Shown piece by piece: positions 19,269-26,978 of a DNA stretch of 32,867 nt (the stretch's first letter is position 1; the number at the start of each line of letters is the position of its first letter). A program made the position numbers and the translations under genes. The DNA comes from Streptomyces sp. SolWspMP-5a-2 (lineage in GTDB: Bacteria > Actinomycetota > Actinomycetes > Streptomycetales > Streptomycetaceae). The stretch is from the NCBI RefSeq assembly GCF_900091845.1, contig NZ_FMCI01000125.1, forward strand, positions 1 through 32,867, written 5' to 3'. The notes under the pieces are model-generated. The model did not search any database. It worked only from the letters and a program-made list of their open reading frames with translations, and was not told the origin of the DNA.

Positions 19269-19856
19269 ATGGGAACCAAGACTGATGACGAGGCCGCGAC
19301 CGGGGCCACGGAAGTGAAGCCCGCCGACTCCGCCGAGGAGCAGGCGGCGCCGGCCGGCACCGAGCCGACCGGACCGGCCGAGCCCACCGGCACCGAGACG
19401 GTGGCCGAAGGCGACGACGAGGAGTTCGACGAGGAGGCCCCGGCCGCCGGGGAGAGCCCCTCCGGCGTCGGCCAGGGCGCGGGCGCGGTCGTCTCCGCCG
19501 CCCTCGGTCTGGTGTCGCTGACCGGAAGCTGGCTCGGCACGGTCGCCGCCGCCCGCGAGACCCTGATCGGACAGCTCAGGACGTCGTCGACGGCGTCGGT
19601 CTCCACGCAGGTCAAGGAGATCTACGGCGACGCCTGGCACGCCAGCGCCCTCTACGGCGGCCTCTTCGCGCTGCTCGCGCTGGTCGTCGGCGTCGTGGTC
19701 CTCGCCCGGCCCGCGTTCGGCGCCCCCGGCCGCGTCCAGCAGGCGCCCTGGATCAAGTCCGTCTCCTGGGCGGGCGTCGCCCTCGGCGTGATCGGCCTGA
19801 TCCTGGCCGTCCTGAAGTACACCGACGTCCTGCTCGGCCTGCCGTCGGCGAGCTGA
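19269..19856 (+). CDS. Membrane protein with acidic N-terminal region
   Basis: This 195-aa protein has a disordered acidic/Pro-rich N-terminus of about 65 residues (including EGDDEEFDEEAP). Three hydrophobic segments follow: a glycine-rich one (about 70-90), then YGGLFALLALVVGVVVLA and VSWAGVALGVIGLILAVL, and a short tail. No family recognised. ATG 19269 is preferred: an upstream GTG at 19197 would add codons of poor Streptomyces type, including a TTA, and would run through a likely promoter. The gene ends at a very long hairpin (19875-19920). Role unknown; it is downstream of the transporter/acetyltransferase pair but has its own promoter. Confidence 0.75.
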   Translation: MGTKTDDEAATGATEVKPADSAEEQAAPAGTEPTGPAEPTGTETVAEGDDEEFDEEAPAAGESPSGVGQGAGAVVSAALGLVSLTGSWLGTVAAARETLIGQLRTSSTASVSTQVKEIYGDAWHASALYGGLFALLALVVGVVVLARPAFGAPGRVQQAPWIKSVSWAGVALGVIGLILAVLKYTDVLLGLPSAS

Positions 19857-19874
19857 GCCGGGTCCACGGCGGGG

Positions 19875-19920
19875 AGGGGCCTCGGCCGTCCGTAGAGTCC
19901 TACGGACGGTTGGGGCCCCT
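19875..19920 (+). terminator. 20-bp stem terminator
   Basis: Arms 19875-19894 and 19901-19920 pair at all 20 positions in the plus-strand RNA, with three G-U wobbles (19882-19913, 19884-19911 and 19885-19910), and a loop GAGTCC. On the minus strand the wobble positions become A-C mismatches, so the structure favours plus-strand transcripts. Confidence 0.85.
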
Positions 19921-19996
19921 TCGCGCGTCCGGAGCGCCCCCGCCGTCCCGTCGCCGCCCCGCGTCGCCGAGCACCGCCCCGGTAGCTCTCCAGGCG

Positions 19997-21166
19997 TCAC
20001 TTCACCCGCAGCTCCAGGATCCTGTCGTCCCCCTTGGCCGGGGTGCCGCGGCCGTCCGTCTCGCTCGTCATCAGCCAGAGCTTGTCGCCGCCCGCCGCCG
20101 CCACCGTGCGCAGGCGGCCGTACTCGCCCTTGAGGAAGGGCTGCGGGTCCGCCGCCGCCTCCGTGCCCTTCAGCGGGATCCGCCACAGGCGCTCGCCGCG
20201 CAGGCCCGCCATCCAGATCGAGCCACCGACGTAGGCGACGCCGCTGGGGGAGGCGTCGTCGGTGTGCCAGGTGGCGATCGGGTTCTGGAACGCCGCGTCC
20301 TTGGACGTGCCCTCCGCGTCCGGCCAGCCGTAGTTGCCGCCCGGCTTGATCGCGTTCAGCTCGTCCCAGGTGTCCTGGCCGAACTCCGAGGCGAACAGCC
20401 GCTGGTCGGCGTCCCAGGCGAGTCCCTGCACGTTGCGGTGGCCGTAGGAGTACACGGGGGAGCCGGGGAACGGGTTGCCGGGCGCGGGCTCGCCCTCCGG
20501 GGTCAGCCGCAGGATCTTGCCGCCGAGTGACTTCTTGTCCTGGGCGAGACTTCGCTCGCCGCTCTCCCCGGTGCCCGCGTAGAGCATCCCGTCGGGACCG
20601 AACGCGATCCGGCCACCGTTGTGGATCATGCCCTTGGGGATGCCCCGGAGGATCGTGTTCGGCGCCCCCAACTGCTCGCCCGACGGCTTGTCCGGGTTGT
20701 ACACCATGCGCGCGATGCGGTTGTCGGACGCCGAGGTGAAGTACGCGTAGACCATGTGGTCCGCCGCGTAGTCGGGGGAGAGCGCGATGCCGAGGAGACC
20801 GCCCTCGCCCGCCGCCGAGACCCCGGGCACCGCGCCCAGCTCGGTCTTCCTGCCGGTGCCCTCGTCGATCCGGGTGATCGTCCCCTCGTCGCGGGAGGAG
20901 ACCAGCAGCCCGCCCTCGGGCAGCGGGGCGAGCCCCCACGGCGACTTCAGGCCTTCGGCGACCGTGCGCAGGACGGTCGCCGACCCCTTCGCGGGCGCGG
21001 GCGACGCGGTCGCCCTCGGCGGCGCGGCGGAACGGCTCGGGCCGCCGCCGGACGCGCTCGCCGCGTCGCCCCCGGGGCCGCCGTCCGGGCCCGAGGAGCA
21101 CCCCGAGGTCAGCAGGAGGGCCGACACGGCCCCCGCGGCCAGCACAGCCGACACTGGTCGTCGCAC
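19997..21166 (-). CDS. PQQ-dependent sugar dehydrogenase family lipoprotein
   Basis: 389-aa beta-propeller protein of the soluble glucose dehydrogenase/sorbosone dehydrogenase family. The start VRRPVSAVLAAGAVSALLLT ends in the lipobox LLTSGC, so the mature protein is anchored outside the membrane through Cys. A Ser/Gly/Pro linker follows, then the propeller: LKSPWGLAPLPEGGLLVS, EGGLLGIALSPDY, GMIHNGGRIAFGPDGMLYAG, YSYGHRNVQGLAWD, SEFGQDTWDELNAIKPGG and PSGVAYVGGSIW. GTG 21166 is chosen for the GAAGGGA ribosome-binding site and the lipoprotein signal; an in-frame ATG at 21205 overlaps TATGAC, a likely -10. Cofactor (PQQ or none) and substrate are not provable. It converges on the 20-bp terminator. 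Confidence 0.88.
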   Translation of the reverse strand: MRRPVSAVLAAGAVSALLLTSGCSSGPDGGPGGDAASASGGGPSRSAAPPRATASPAPAKGSATVLRTVAEGLKSPWGLAPLPEGGLLVSSRDEGTITRIDEGTGRKTELGAVPGVSAAGEGGLLGIALSPDYAADHMVYAYFTSASDNRIARMVYNPDKPSGEQLGAPNTILRGIPKGMIHNGGRIAFGPDGMLYAGTGESGERSLAQDKKSLGGKILRLTPEGEPAPGNPFPGSPVYSYGHRNVQGLAWDADQRLFASEFGQDTWDELNAIKPGGNYGWPDAEGTSKDAAFQNPIATWHTDDASPSGVAYVGGSIWMAGLRGERLWRIPLKGTEAAADPQPFLKGEYGRLRTVAAAGGDKLWLMTSETDGRGTPAKGDDRILELRVK

Positions 21167-21269
21167 GATCTCGGTCCCTTCGACGCGGCGGGTTCTCCCT
21201 GTCATACACCGCCCGCACCCCCACACGTTCCCGATCACCGCGATCCGATGCGCGCACCGGCCGCCGCGC

Positions 21270-22268
21270 TCAGTCCCAGGAGCCCAGCGCGCGGGGCAGC
21301 TCCGCGATCTCCGCGAGGTCCCGCGCGGTCAGCCGCAGCCGGTCCGCCGCGCTGTTCTCCGCCACCCACCGCTCCCGCTTGGCGCCCGGCACCGGCACCA
21401 CGTGCCGCCCCTGCGCCAGCACCCAGGCCAGGGCGACCTGCGCCGGAGTGACGTTTTTGCCGTGCCGGGCCGCGATCCGGCGCAGCCCCACCACGATCGG
21501 CTGGTTCGCGGCCATCATCTCGGCCGTGAAACGCGGGTGCCTGGCCCGCAGGTCGTCCGGCTCGAACCCCTCGCCCGGGGTGAGCGTCCCGGTCAGGAAG
21601 CCGTTGCCCAGCGGCATCGCCGCGAGGAAGCCGATGTCCCGCGCCGCGCACCACGGCAGCAGCGACTCCAGGGCCTCGGGCGACCACACCGACAGCTCCG
21701 CCTCCACCGCGCTGACCGGGAACACCTGCTGCACCCGCCGCAGTTGCCGCAGCGTCCCGTCGTGCAGACCGCCCGCCGAACGGCGGCCGCCGCGCGCGCC
21801 CACCGCGCAGAACCCGAGCGCCCGCACCTTCCCGGCCGCGACCAGCTCCGCCATCGCCCCCCAGGTCTCCTCGACCGGCACCTCGGGGTCGGCGCGGTGC
21901 AACTGGTAGAGGTCGATCACCTCGGTGCCGAGCCGCCGCAGGGACGCGTCGCAGGCCCGGCGCACATAGCCGGGACGGCCGTTGGCCACGATGTGCTGCT
22001 CGCCCACCAGCAGCCCGACCTTCGTCGACACGAACGCCTCGTCGCGCCGCTCGCGCAACACCCGCCCCAGTAACAGCTCGTTGGTGAACGGGCCGTACAT
22101 GTCGGCCGTGTCCAGCAGGGTCGTCCCCAGGTCGAGGGCCCGGTGCGCCGCCCTGAGCGACTCGTCACCGCGCTGCCGCGAACCGTTGTACGCCCAGGTC
22201 ATCGGCATGCACCCGAGCCCCACGGCACCCACCGAGAGCGCCCCCGCGCCGATCGTCCTGCGCTCCAC
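21270..22268 (-). CDS. Aldo/keto reductase
   Basis: 332-aa NADPH-dependent (beta/alpha)8 oxidoreductase. The catalytic tetrad is complete: Asp53 (LLDTADMYG), Tyr58, Lys83 (FVSTKVG) and His124 (YQLHRAD). LRRLGTEVIDLYQLHR and the C-terminal QVALAWVLAQGRHVVPVPGAKRERWVAEN block are those of the AKR subfamily that acts on aldehydes and ketones. An Arg/Gly insert (ARGGRRSAGG) sits at about 158-167, near where other members carry a GxSN motif. GTG start with GAGAGGGAGGG upstream. It is divergent from the 2-hydroxyacid dehydrogenase gene (74 bp). Substrate unknown. Confidence 0.92.
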   Translation of the reverse strand: MERRTIGAGALSVGAVGLGCMPMTWAYNGSRQRGDESLRAAHRALDLGTTLLDTADMYGPFTNELLLGRVLRERRDEAFVSTKVGLLVGEQHIVANGRPGYVRRACDASLRRLGTEVIDLYQLHRADPEVPVEETWGAMAELVAAGKVRALGFCAVGARGGRRSAGGLHDGTLRQLRRVQQVFPVSAVEAELSVWSPEALESLLPWCAARDIGFLAAMPLGNGFLTGTLTPGEGFEPDDLRARHPRFTAEMMAANQPIVVGLRRIAARHGKNVTPAQVALAWVLAQGRHVVPVPGAKRERWVAENSAADRLRLTARDLAEIAELPRALGSWD

Positions 22269-22330
22269 CTGCCCGTGACCCTCCCTCTCCCGGACCCCAA
22301 CCTAACCTCTGCTCCCGGGATGGCCTGACA

Positions 22331-22336
22331 TAGCCT
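22331..22336 (+). promoter_or_regulatory. Leaderless -10 (TAGCCT)
   Basis: TAGCCT ends exactly seven bases before ATG 22343, with no ribosome-binding site. Same spacing as at 5249 and 6564. Confidence 0.65.
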
Positions 22337-22342
22337 CCTGGC

Positions 22343-23284
22343 ATGACTGGCGACGTGTGGCTCCCCATCCCCCCGGACGAGATCGACGGCCTCCCGGACG
22401 GTCTCGTCCCCCGCTTCTGGGACGGCGCCGAGGAGTACCCGGCCGACCCGGCGGACTGCGTCTTCTACGTCGTGCCCTACATGCGGCCCGCCGAGACCGT
22501 GCTGCGCCCGCTGCCCGAGCTGACCGGCGTGAACGTCGTCCAGACCCTGTCGGCGGGCGTCGACAGCGTGGAGCCCGGACTCGGGCTGCTGCCCCCGGGC
22601 GTGCGGCTCTGCAACGCCCGCGGGGTGCACGAGGCGAGCACCGCGGAGCTGGCCCTCACCCTCACCCTGGCCTCGCTGCGCGGTGTCCCCGACTTCGTGC
22701 GGGCACAGGACCGGGGGGAGTGGAAGGGCGGTTTCCGGCCCGCCCTCGCCGACCGCACCGTCCTCGTCGTGGGGTACGGCTCGATCGGGTCCGCGATCGA
22801 GGACCGGCTCGTCCCGTTCGAGGTCGCGCGGGTGGTGCGGGTGGCGCGCACGGCGCGCACCACGGAGCGCGGACCGGTGCACGCGCTGGCCGACCTGCCG
22901 AACCTGCTGCCGCAGGCCGACGTCGTCATCCTCTCCACGCCGCTCACCGCCACCACCCGTCACCTCGTCGACGCCGCGTTCCTGGCCCGCATGAAGGACG
23001 GCGCGCTCCTGGTGAACGTCGCCCGCGGCGCCGTCGTCCACACCGAGGCGCTCCTCGACGAGCTGCGGACCGGGCGGATCACCGCCGCGCTCGACGTCAC
23101 CGACCCCGAACCGCTGCCCCCCGCGCACCCGTTGTGGTCGGCGCCCGGAGTGCTCGTCAGCCCGCACGTGGGCGGGCCCACGTCCGCGTTCGCGCCCCGC
23201 GCGAAGCGCCTGCTCGTCGATCAGTTGACCCGGTTCGTGAACCAACGGCCGCTGCGGAACGTGATCCTGACGACGGGGGAGTGA
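22343..23284 (+). CDS. D-2-hydroxyacid dehydrogenase
   Basis: 313-aa NAD(P)-dependent dehydrogenase reducing 2-keto acids to D-2-hydroxyacids. The cofactor motif GYGSIG is at residues 144-149. After the second strand the sequence is VRVARTAR, basic where NAD-type enzymes carry Asp, so NADPH is the likely cofactor, as in glyoxylate/hydroxypyruvate reductases. Catalytic Arg (VNVARGAVV), the acidic residue in DVTDPEPLPP and His (SPHVGG) are present. The N-terminal substrate domain (QTLSAGVDSVEP, ARGVHEASTAELAL) is complete. Leaderless ATG start, divergent from the aldo/keto reductase. The precise substrate is not shown. Confidence 0.92.
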   Translation: MTGDVWLPIPPDEIDGLPDGLVPRFWDGAEEYPADPADCVFYVVPYMRPAETVLRPLPELTGVNVVQTLSAGVDSVEPGLGLLPPGVRLCNARGVHEASTAELALTLTLASLRGVPDFVRAQDRGEWKGGFRPALADRTVLVVGYGSIGSAIEDRLVPFEVARVVRVARTARTTERGPVHALADLPNLLPQADVVILSTPLTATTRHLVDAAFLARMKDGALLVNVARGAVVHTEALLDELRTGRITAALDVTDPEPLPPAHPLWSAPGVLVSPHVGGPTSAFAPRAKRLLVDQLTRFVNQRPLRNVILTTGE

Positions 23285-23729
23285 CCGCCGTCGCCGCCCC
23301 CGACTCCGTCCCGCCGCCGTCGCCGCAGGTGCCCCGACCCCCTTTCCGGCACCCTCCGCAACCCTTCGGGCGCGTACCGTGCCCGCATCTGCGCTGGTCG
23401 TCACGGAGCGTAGAGGAACTATGTCCCTGAGTGACGAGTCTGGTGTATCGTCCGGGCAGGGGCTGCGCCGTGCACCGCTCGGCGCCGGGGATGACATGGA
23501 GACGGTGAGGGGGGCGACGGGCGATGCACGGCCTATGGACGAACGATCCGACGCGGCGAAGCCGCCGGCGGCGACCCTGGTGTACGGACGCGGGCAGACG
23601 CGGCCGCGAGGGCGGCCACGGCTGCCGGCACAACCATCACCACGCACGGCCCGGGGTGGGCCGCGCGCAGACACATCCGGCGCACCGGGACCGGCGGGTT
23701 CCGGGAGCGGCAAGCACCGGGAGGACGCG
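23285..23729 (+). promoter_or_regulatory. Long promoter and leader region of the second c-di-GMP gene
   Basis: 445 bp that I judge mostly non-coding. TACCGT (23375-23380) is a candidate -10. A BldD-like box (TCACGGAGCGTAG, 23401-23413) follows. An ATG at 23421 opens an in-frame extension of the next gene, but its codons end in A or T in roughly a quarter of cases, unlike the rest of the gene, and the best ribosome-binding site is at the GTG 23730. The leader would then be about 340 nt. Confidence 0.55.
23400..23414. promoter_or_regulatory. BldD-like box
   Basis: Compared with the published BldD consensus nTnACnC(A/T)GnGTnAn, the sequence gTcACgGAGcGTaGa matches seven of nine defined positions. 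BldD with c-di-GMP represses developmental genes including several c-di-GMP enzyme genes, so the site is biologically sensible, but similarity alone is weak evidence. Confidence 0.4.
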
Positions 23730-26700
23730 GTGAGTTCGCCGACTCCCACCACCACCGTCGACGCGGCGCTGCGGGTGCACTCCGCCCCCGCGCCGCCGTC
23801 GCGGCCGCCGGTCGCCGGCGGCTGGACGAGCCTGGTCCACCAGCTTCTGCTGGCTCTGGTCTGCGCGGGATACGGCGTGGGCTCCGCACTCGGCTGGGGT
23901 TCCGAGGACACCGCCCGTGTCATGGGCGACTTCGGACTGAGTGCCGCGGCGGGTACCGCCGCGGTGTCCTGTTTCTTCTACGCGCGCACCCGTCGGATCC
24001 GCTTTCGACCGGCCTGGCTGCTGTTCGCCCTCTCCTCGGCGATGGCGGCTCTCGGCAACGGCGTCTGGGGGTGGTACGAGGTCGTCCTGGAGCGTCCGGT
24101 GCCCACTCCCAGCTACGCCGATCTCTTCTTCCTCTGCTTCGCGCCACCGGCCATCGTCGGACTGCTGGTGCTCGCCAAACGGCCCGTCACGAAGGCCGGT
24201 TGGGTCTGCCTCGGCCTCGACGCCTGGCTGATCGGCGGCTCGCTGCTCACGCTGTCATGGAGCCTCGCGCTCGCCCAGGCCGCCAAGTTCGACGGCCCGA
24301 GCGTCGCCCACACCGCGCTCTCCCTCGCCTATCCGCTCCTGGACATCGCGCTGGTGAGCATGGTCCTCGCGCTGCACTTCCGGCGCTCCGCGGTGAACCG
24401 CACGGCGGTCAACATGGCGATCGGCGCGCTGGCGCTGACCGTGATGAGCGACGCCCTGTTCACTTCGCCGCTGCTGCACAACAACTACCGCTCGGGCCAA
24501 CTCCTGGACGCGGGCTGGTTCGCGGGCTCGCTGCTGCTCGCCTACGCGCCCTGGGCCGCCACCCGGCACTCCCTCCCCGACGAGGAGGGCCACGACCGGG
24601 AAGCGGCCACCCGCGTGGTGCGCGAGCACGTGCCGGGCCGCCCGGCAGGCGCTCCGCCCAGCCAGGCACCGCTGCCCGGCGCCGACCACGGCCGCTACCC
24701 GCTCTCCCGGCCGATCGCCGGATCGCTGGCCGCGCTCACGCCCTATCTCGCCGCCGCCGTCTGCACGTTGGGGATCCTCTACAACGTCCTCAACGGCCGC
24801 AGCGTCGACCGCGTGGTGCTGATCACCGGCGGCACGGTGGTGCTCGCCCTCGTGGTCCGCCAGGGCATCATGCTGCTCGACAACATCACCCTCACCCAGG
24901 AACTGGCCCAGAAGGAGAACCACTTCAGGTCCCTGGTGCAGGGGTCGAGCGACGTCATCATGATCGCCGCGCCCAGCGGGGTGCTGCGCTACGTGTCGCC
25001 CGCCGCCGCCGGTGTCTACGGCCGCTCGGCCGACGACCTGATCGGCAGCGAACTGGCCGGTCTCATCCACCCGGAGGACCTGGGCTGCGTGGTGCACGAG
25101 GTGCGCCGGTTCCTCGCCGCCAGCCCGCTCACCGAACCCACCACCCGCATCGAGTGCCGCTTCCGCTCGGGCGACGGGGGCTGGCTCAACGTCGAGTCCA
25201 CCGTCAACCGGCACCACGGCGGCCTCATCTTCAACAGCCGGGACGTCACCGAACGGGTCAGGCTCCAGGCGCAGTTGCAGCACAACGCCGAGCACGACCC
25301 GCTCACCGACCTGCCCAACCGGGCCCTGTTCACCCGGCGGGTGCAGCAGGCGCTCTCCGGCCGCCGCGCCTCCGACCGGGGCGCCCATCTGCGCGGCACC
25401 GCCGTGCTCTTCATCGACCTCGACGGCTTCAAGGCCGTCAACGACACCATCGGCCACCAGGCCGGCGACGAGCTGCTGGTGCAGGCCGCCCGCAGGCTCC
25501 AGGACGCGGTACGGCACGGCGACACCGCCTCCCGCCTCGGCGGCGACGAGTTCGCCGCCCTGATCGTCGGGGACGGCACCCGGGACCGGCCCGCCCGGGA
25601 ACGGCAGATCATGGAACTCGCCGACCGGCTGCGCGTCACCCTGTCCCAGCCCTACCTGATCGACGGCAACGATGTCCGGGTCGCCGCCTCCATCGGCGTC
25701 GCGTTCGCCGAACCGGGCCTCGGCGCGGGCGAGTTGCTGCGCAACGCCGACCTCGCCATGTACCGGGCCAAGGCGGCGGGCAAGGGGCGCGTCGAGCTGT
25801 ACGCGCCGCAGATGCAGCAGGACGTCGCGCGCAAGGCGGAGCTGGCCACCCGGCTGCGGGCCGCCCTGCACGACGGCGAGTTCACGCTGCTGCACCAGCC
25901 CGTGGTCTCCCTGACCGACGGCCGGATCACGTCCCTCACCGCACAGGCGCGCTGGCGCTCCTCGCAGGGCGTGCTGTTCACCCCCGCCGAGTTCCTGCGG
26001 GTCGCCGAGGACAGCGACAAGACGCAGGAGCTGGGCCGCTGGGTCCTGGAGGAGGCGGTCGCGCGGGCCGCCGAGCGTGCCGCGAACGGGCTGAACGTCC
26101 CGGTGGCGGTGCGGATGAGCGCACGGCGGCTGCTCGACCGCTCCATGCCGCTGAGCTCCGTCGAGGCGCTGCTGACCCGGCACGGGCTGCCGTCCGGGTC
26201 CCTGGTGATCGAGCTGTCCGACACCGACCCCCGGGTCTGCCTGGACGAGCTGGAGCGCCGTCTGGGGGCGCTCAGGCGGCTCGGCGTCCGGATCGCCCTG
26301 GACGGCTTCGGGAGCGGCTACGCGGCCATCACGGCGCTGCGCAGGCTCCCCGTCGACATCCTCAAGCTCGACCACGGGCTGGTCGAGGGCGTCGTCGAGT
26401 CGGCCAGGCTCCACAAGATCACCAGCGGCCTGCTGCGGATCGCCGGTGACCTCGGGCTCCAGTCCGTGGCCGAGGGTGTGGACCTGCCCGAGCAGGTGGT
26501 GGCGCTGCGCGCCATGGGCTGCACCCATGGACAGGGCATGGCGTTCTCCGGCGCGCTGGACGAGTACCGGCTGCGCCGGGCGCTCGGCTCCGGGCACTAC
26601 CCGGTGCCGCACGGGCCGGTCGAACCGGTCTTCGCGGGCGGCGGCTCCGGGGTGTTCGGCTCCGGGGTGACCGCGGTCCTGGGAAGCGGCAGTATCCTCC

Positions 26701-26735
26701 GCTCACATAATGAGACTCCCGTCCCACCCACTTGA
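23730..26735 (+). CDS. Membrane PAS-GGDEF-degenerate EAL protein (probable diguanylate cyclase)
   Basis: 1001-aa protein with ten hydrophobic segments between about residues 31 and 384, a PAS domain (about 398-508), a GGDEF domain (DPLTDLPNR at 523; GGDEF 604-608) and an EAL-like domain (about 705-950). An RxxD inhibitory site, RHGD (595-598), lies five residues before GGDEF, as in product-inhibited cyclases. The EAL motif reads TAQ (737-739). The Asn motif is VRMSARR instead of VNxS, and the DD motif is DGFGSGY; Lys of LKLD and Glu of AEGV remain. The protein should make, not break, c-di-GMP. GTG 23730 follows GGGAGGACGC at ideal spacing. Position before ilvB matches SCO5511, which I think is called CdgC in S. 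venezuelae, though I am not certain. The last 30 codons overlap ilvB control signals. Confidence 0.88.
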   Translation: MSSPTPTTTVDAALRVHSAPAPPSRPPVAGGWTSLVHQLLLALVCAGYGVGSALGWGSEDTARVMGDFGLSAAAGTAAVSCFFYARTRRIRFRPAWLLFALSSAMAALGNGVWGWYEVVLERPVPTPSYADLFFLCFAPPAIVGLLVLAKRPVTKAGWVCLGLDAWLIGGSLLTLSWSLALAQAAKFDGPSVAHTALSLAYPLLDIALVSMVLALHFRRSAVNRTAVNMAIGALALTVMSDALFTSPLLHNNYRSGQLLDAGWFAGSLLLAYAPWAATRHSLPDEEGHDREAATRVVREHVPGRPAGAPPSQAPLPGADHGRYPLSRPIAGSLAALTPYLAAAVCTLGILYNVLNGRSVDRVVLITGGTVVLALVVRQGIMLLDNITLTQELAQKENHFRSLVQGSSDVIMIAAPSGVLRYVSPAAAGVYGRSADDLIGSELAGLIHPEDLGCVVHEVRRFLAASPLTEPTTRIECRFRSGDGGWLNVESTVNRHHGGLIFNSRDVTERVRLQAQLQHNAEHDPLTDLPNRALFTRRVQQALSGRRASDRGAHLRGTAVLFIDLDGFKAVNDTIGHQAGDELLVQAARRLQDAVRHGDTASRLGGDEFAALIVGDGTRDRPARERQIMELADRLRVTLSQPYLIDGNDVRVAASIGVAFAEPGLGAGELLRNADLAMYRAKAAGKGRVELYAPQMQQDVARKAELATRLRAALHDGEFTLLHQPVVSLTDGRITSLTAQARWRSSQGVLFTPAEFLRVAEDSDKTQELGRWVLEEAVARAAERAANGLNVPVAVRMSARRLLDRSMPLSSVEALLTRHGLPSGSLVIELSDTDPRVCLDELERRLGALRRLGVRIALDGFGSGYAAITALRRLPVDILKLDHGLVEGVVESARLHKITSGLLRIAGDLGLQSVAEGVDLPEQVVALRAMGCTHGQGMAFSGALDEYRLRRALGSGHYPVPHGPVEPVFAGGGSGVFGSGVTAVLGSGSILRSHNETPVPPT
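26706..26711 (+). promoter_or_regulatory. Candidate -10 (CATAAT) of the ilvB operon
   Basis: CATAAT lies inside the 3' end of the preceding gene and would start RNA near 26718, about 50 nt before the leader peptide. No -35 of consensus type is seen. Nearby CACGT-GAT-ACGTG (26736-26748) is an inverted repeat that could bind a regulator. Confidence 0.4.
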
Positions 26736-26768
26736 CACGTGATACGTGCCGGGGGGAGGGTCAGTTCC

Positions 26769-26810
26769 ATGCGCACCCGAATTCTCGTACTTGGAAAGCG
26801 CGTCGGCTGA
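26769..26810 (+). CDS. ilvB leader peptide (attenuation peptide)
   Basis: A 13-codon reading frame, MRTRILVLGKRVG, with a strong ribosome-binding site (GGGGGGAGGG, 26751-26760) at 8-nt spacing. The run Ile-Leu-Val-Leu is written ATT CTC GTA CTT; ATT, GTA and CTT are rare in this genome type, which suits stalling when branched-chain aminoacyl-tRNAs run short. A terminator with a T6 run follows (26865-26898), as in peptide-mediated attenuation of branched-chain operons. Such leaders have been predicted for actinobacterial ilvB genes. Confidence 0.88.
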   Translation: MRTRILVLGKRVG

Positions 26811-26864
26811 AGCTGGTGACGTCCGGTCGGACCCGGAACTCCTGGCGAAAACACCCGGCGCGCT

Positions 26865-26898
26865 CCCCTCGCTTGCCTTATGGCACGAGGGGTTTTTT
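26865..26898 (+). terminator. ilvB attenuator terminator
   Basis: CCCCTCG (26865-26871) pairs with CGAGGGG (26886-26892) and TGCC/GGCA (26874-26885) form the tip with loop TTAT. Six T follow, rare in this genome. The competing helix AGCGCGTCGG (26797-26806) with CCGGCGCGCT (26855-26864) abuts the left arm. Confidence 0.9.
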
Positions 26899-26978
26899 GT
26901 TGCACAGGCACCCCCGGTGCAGCAGCCGAAACCCGTACAAACCTCGCAAAAACCCTCAGCATCGAGAAGAGAATGCCG

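Noticed and set aside
23379..23729. Extension of the cyclase to an upstream GTG (23379) or ATG (23421)
   Set aside because: Poor codon bias and a weakly placed ribosome-binding site, whereas GTG 23730 has an excellent one. Kept as a possible error in the finding on the leader.
26732..26737. TTGACA as the -35 of the ilvB promoter
   Set aside because: A -10 at normal spacing would fall in the leader ribosome-binding site and start RNA beyond it, and no -10-like sequence is there.
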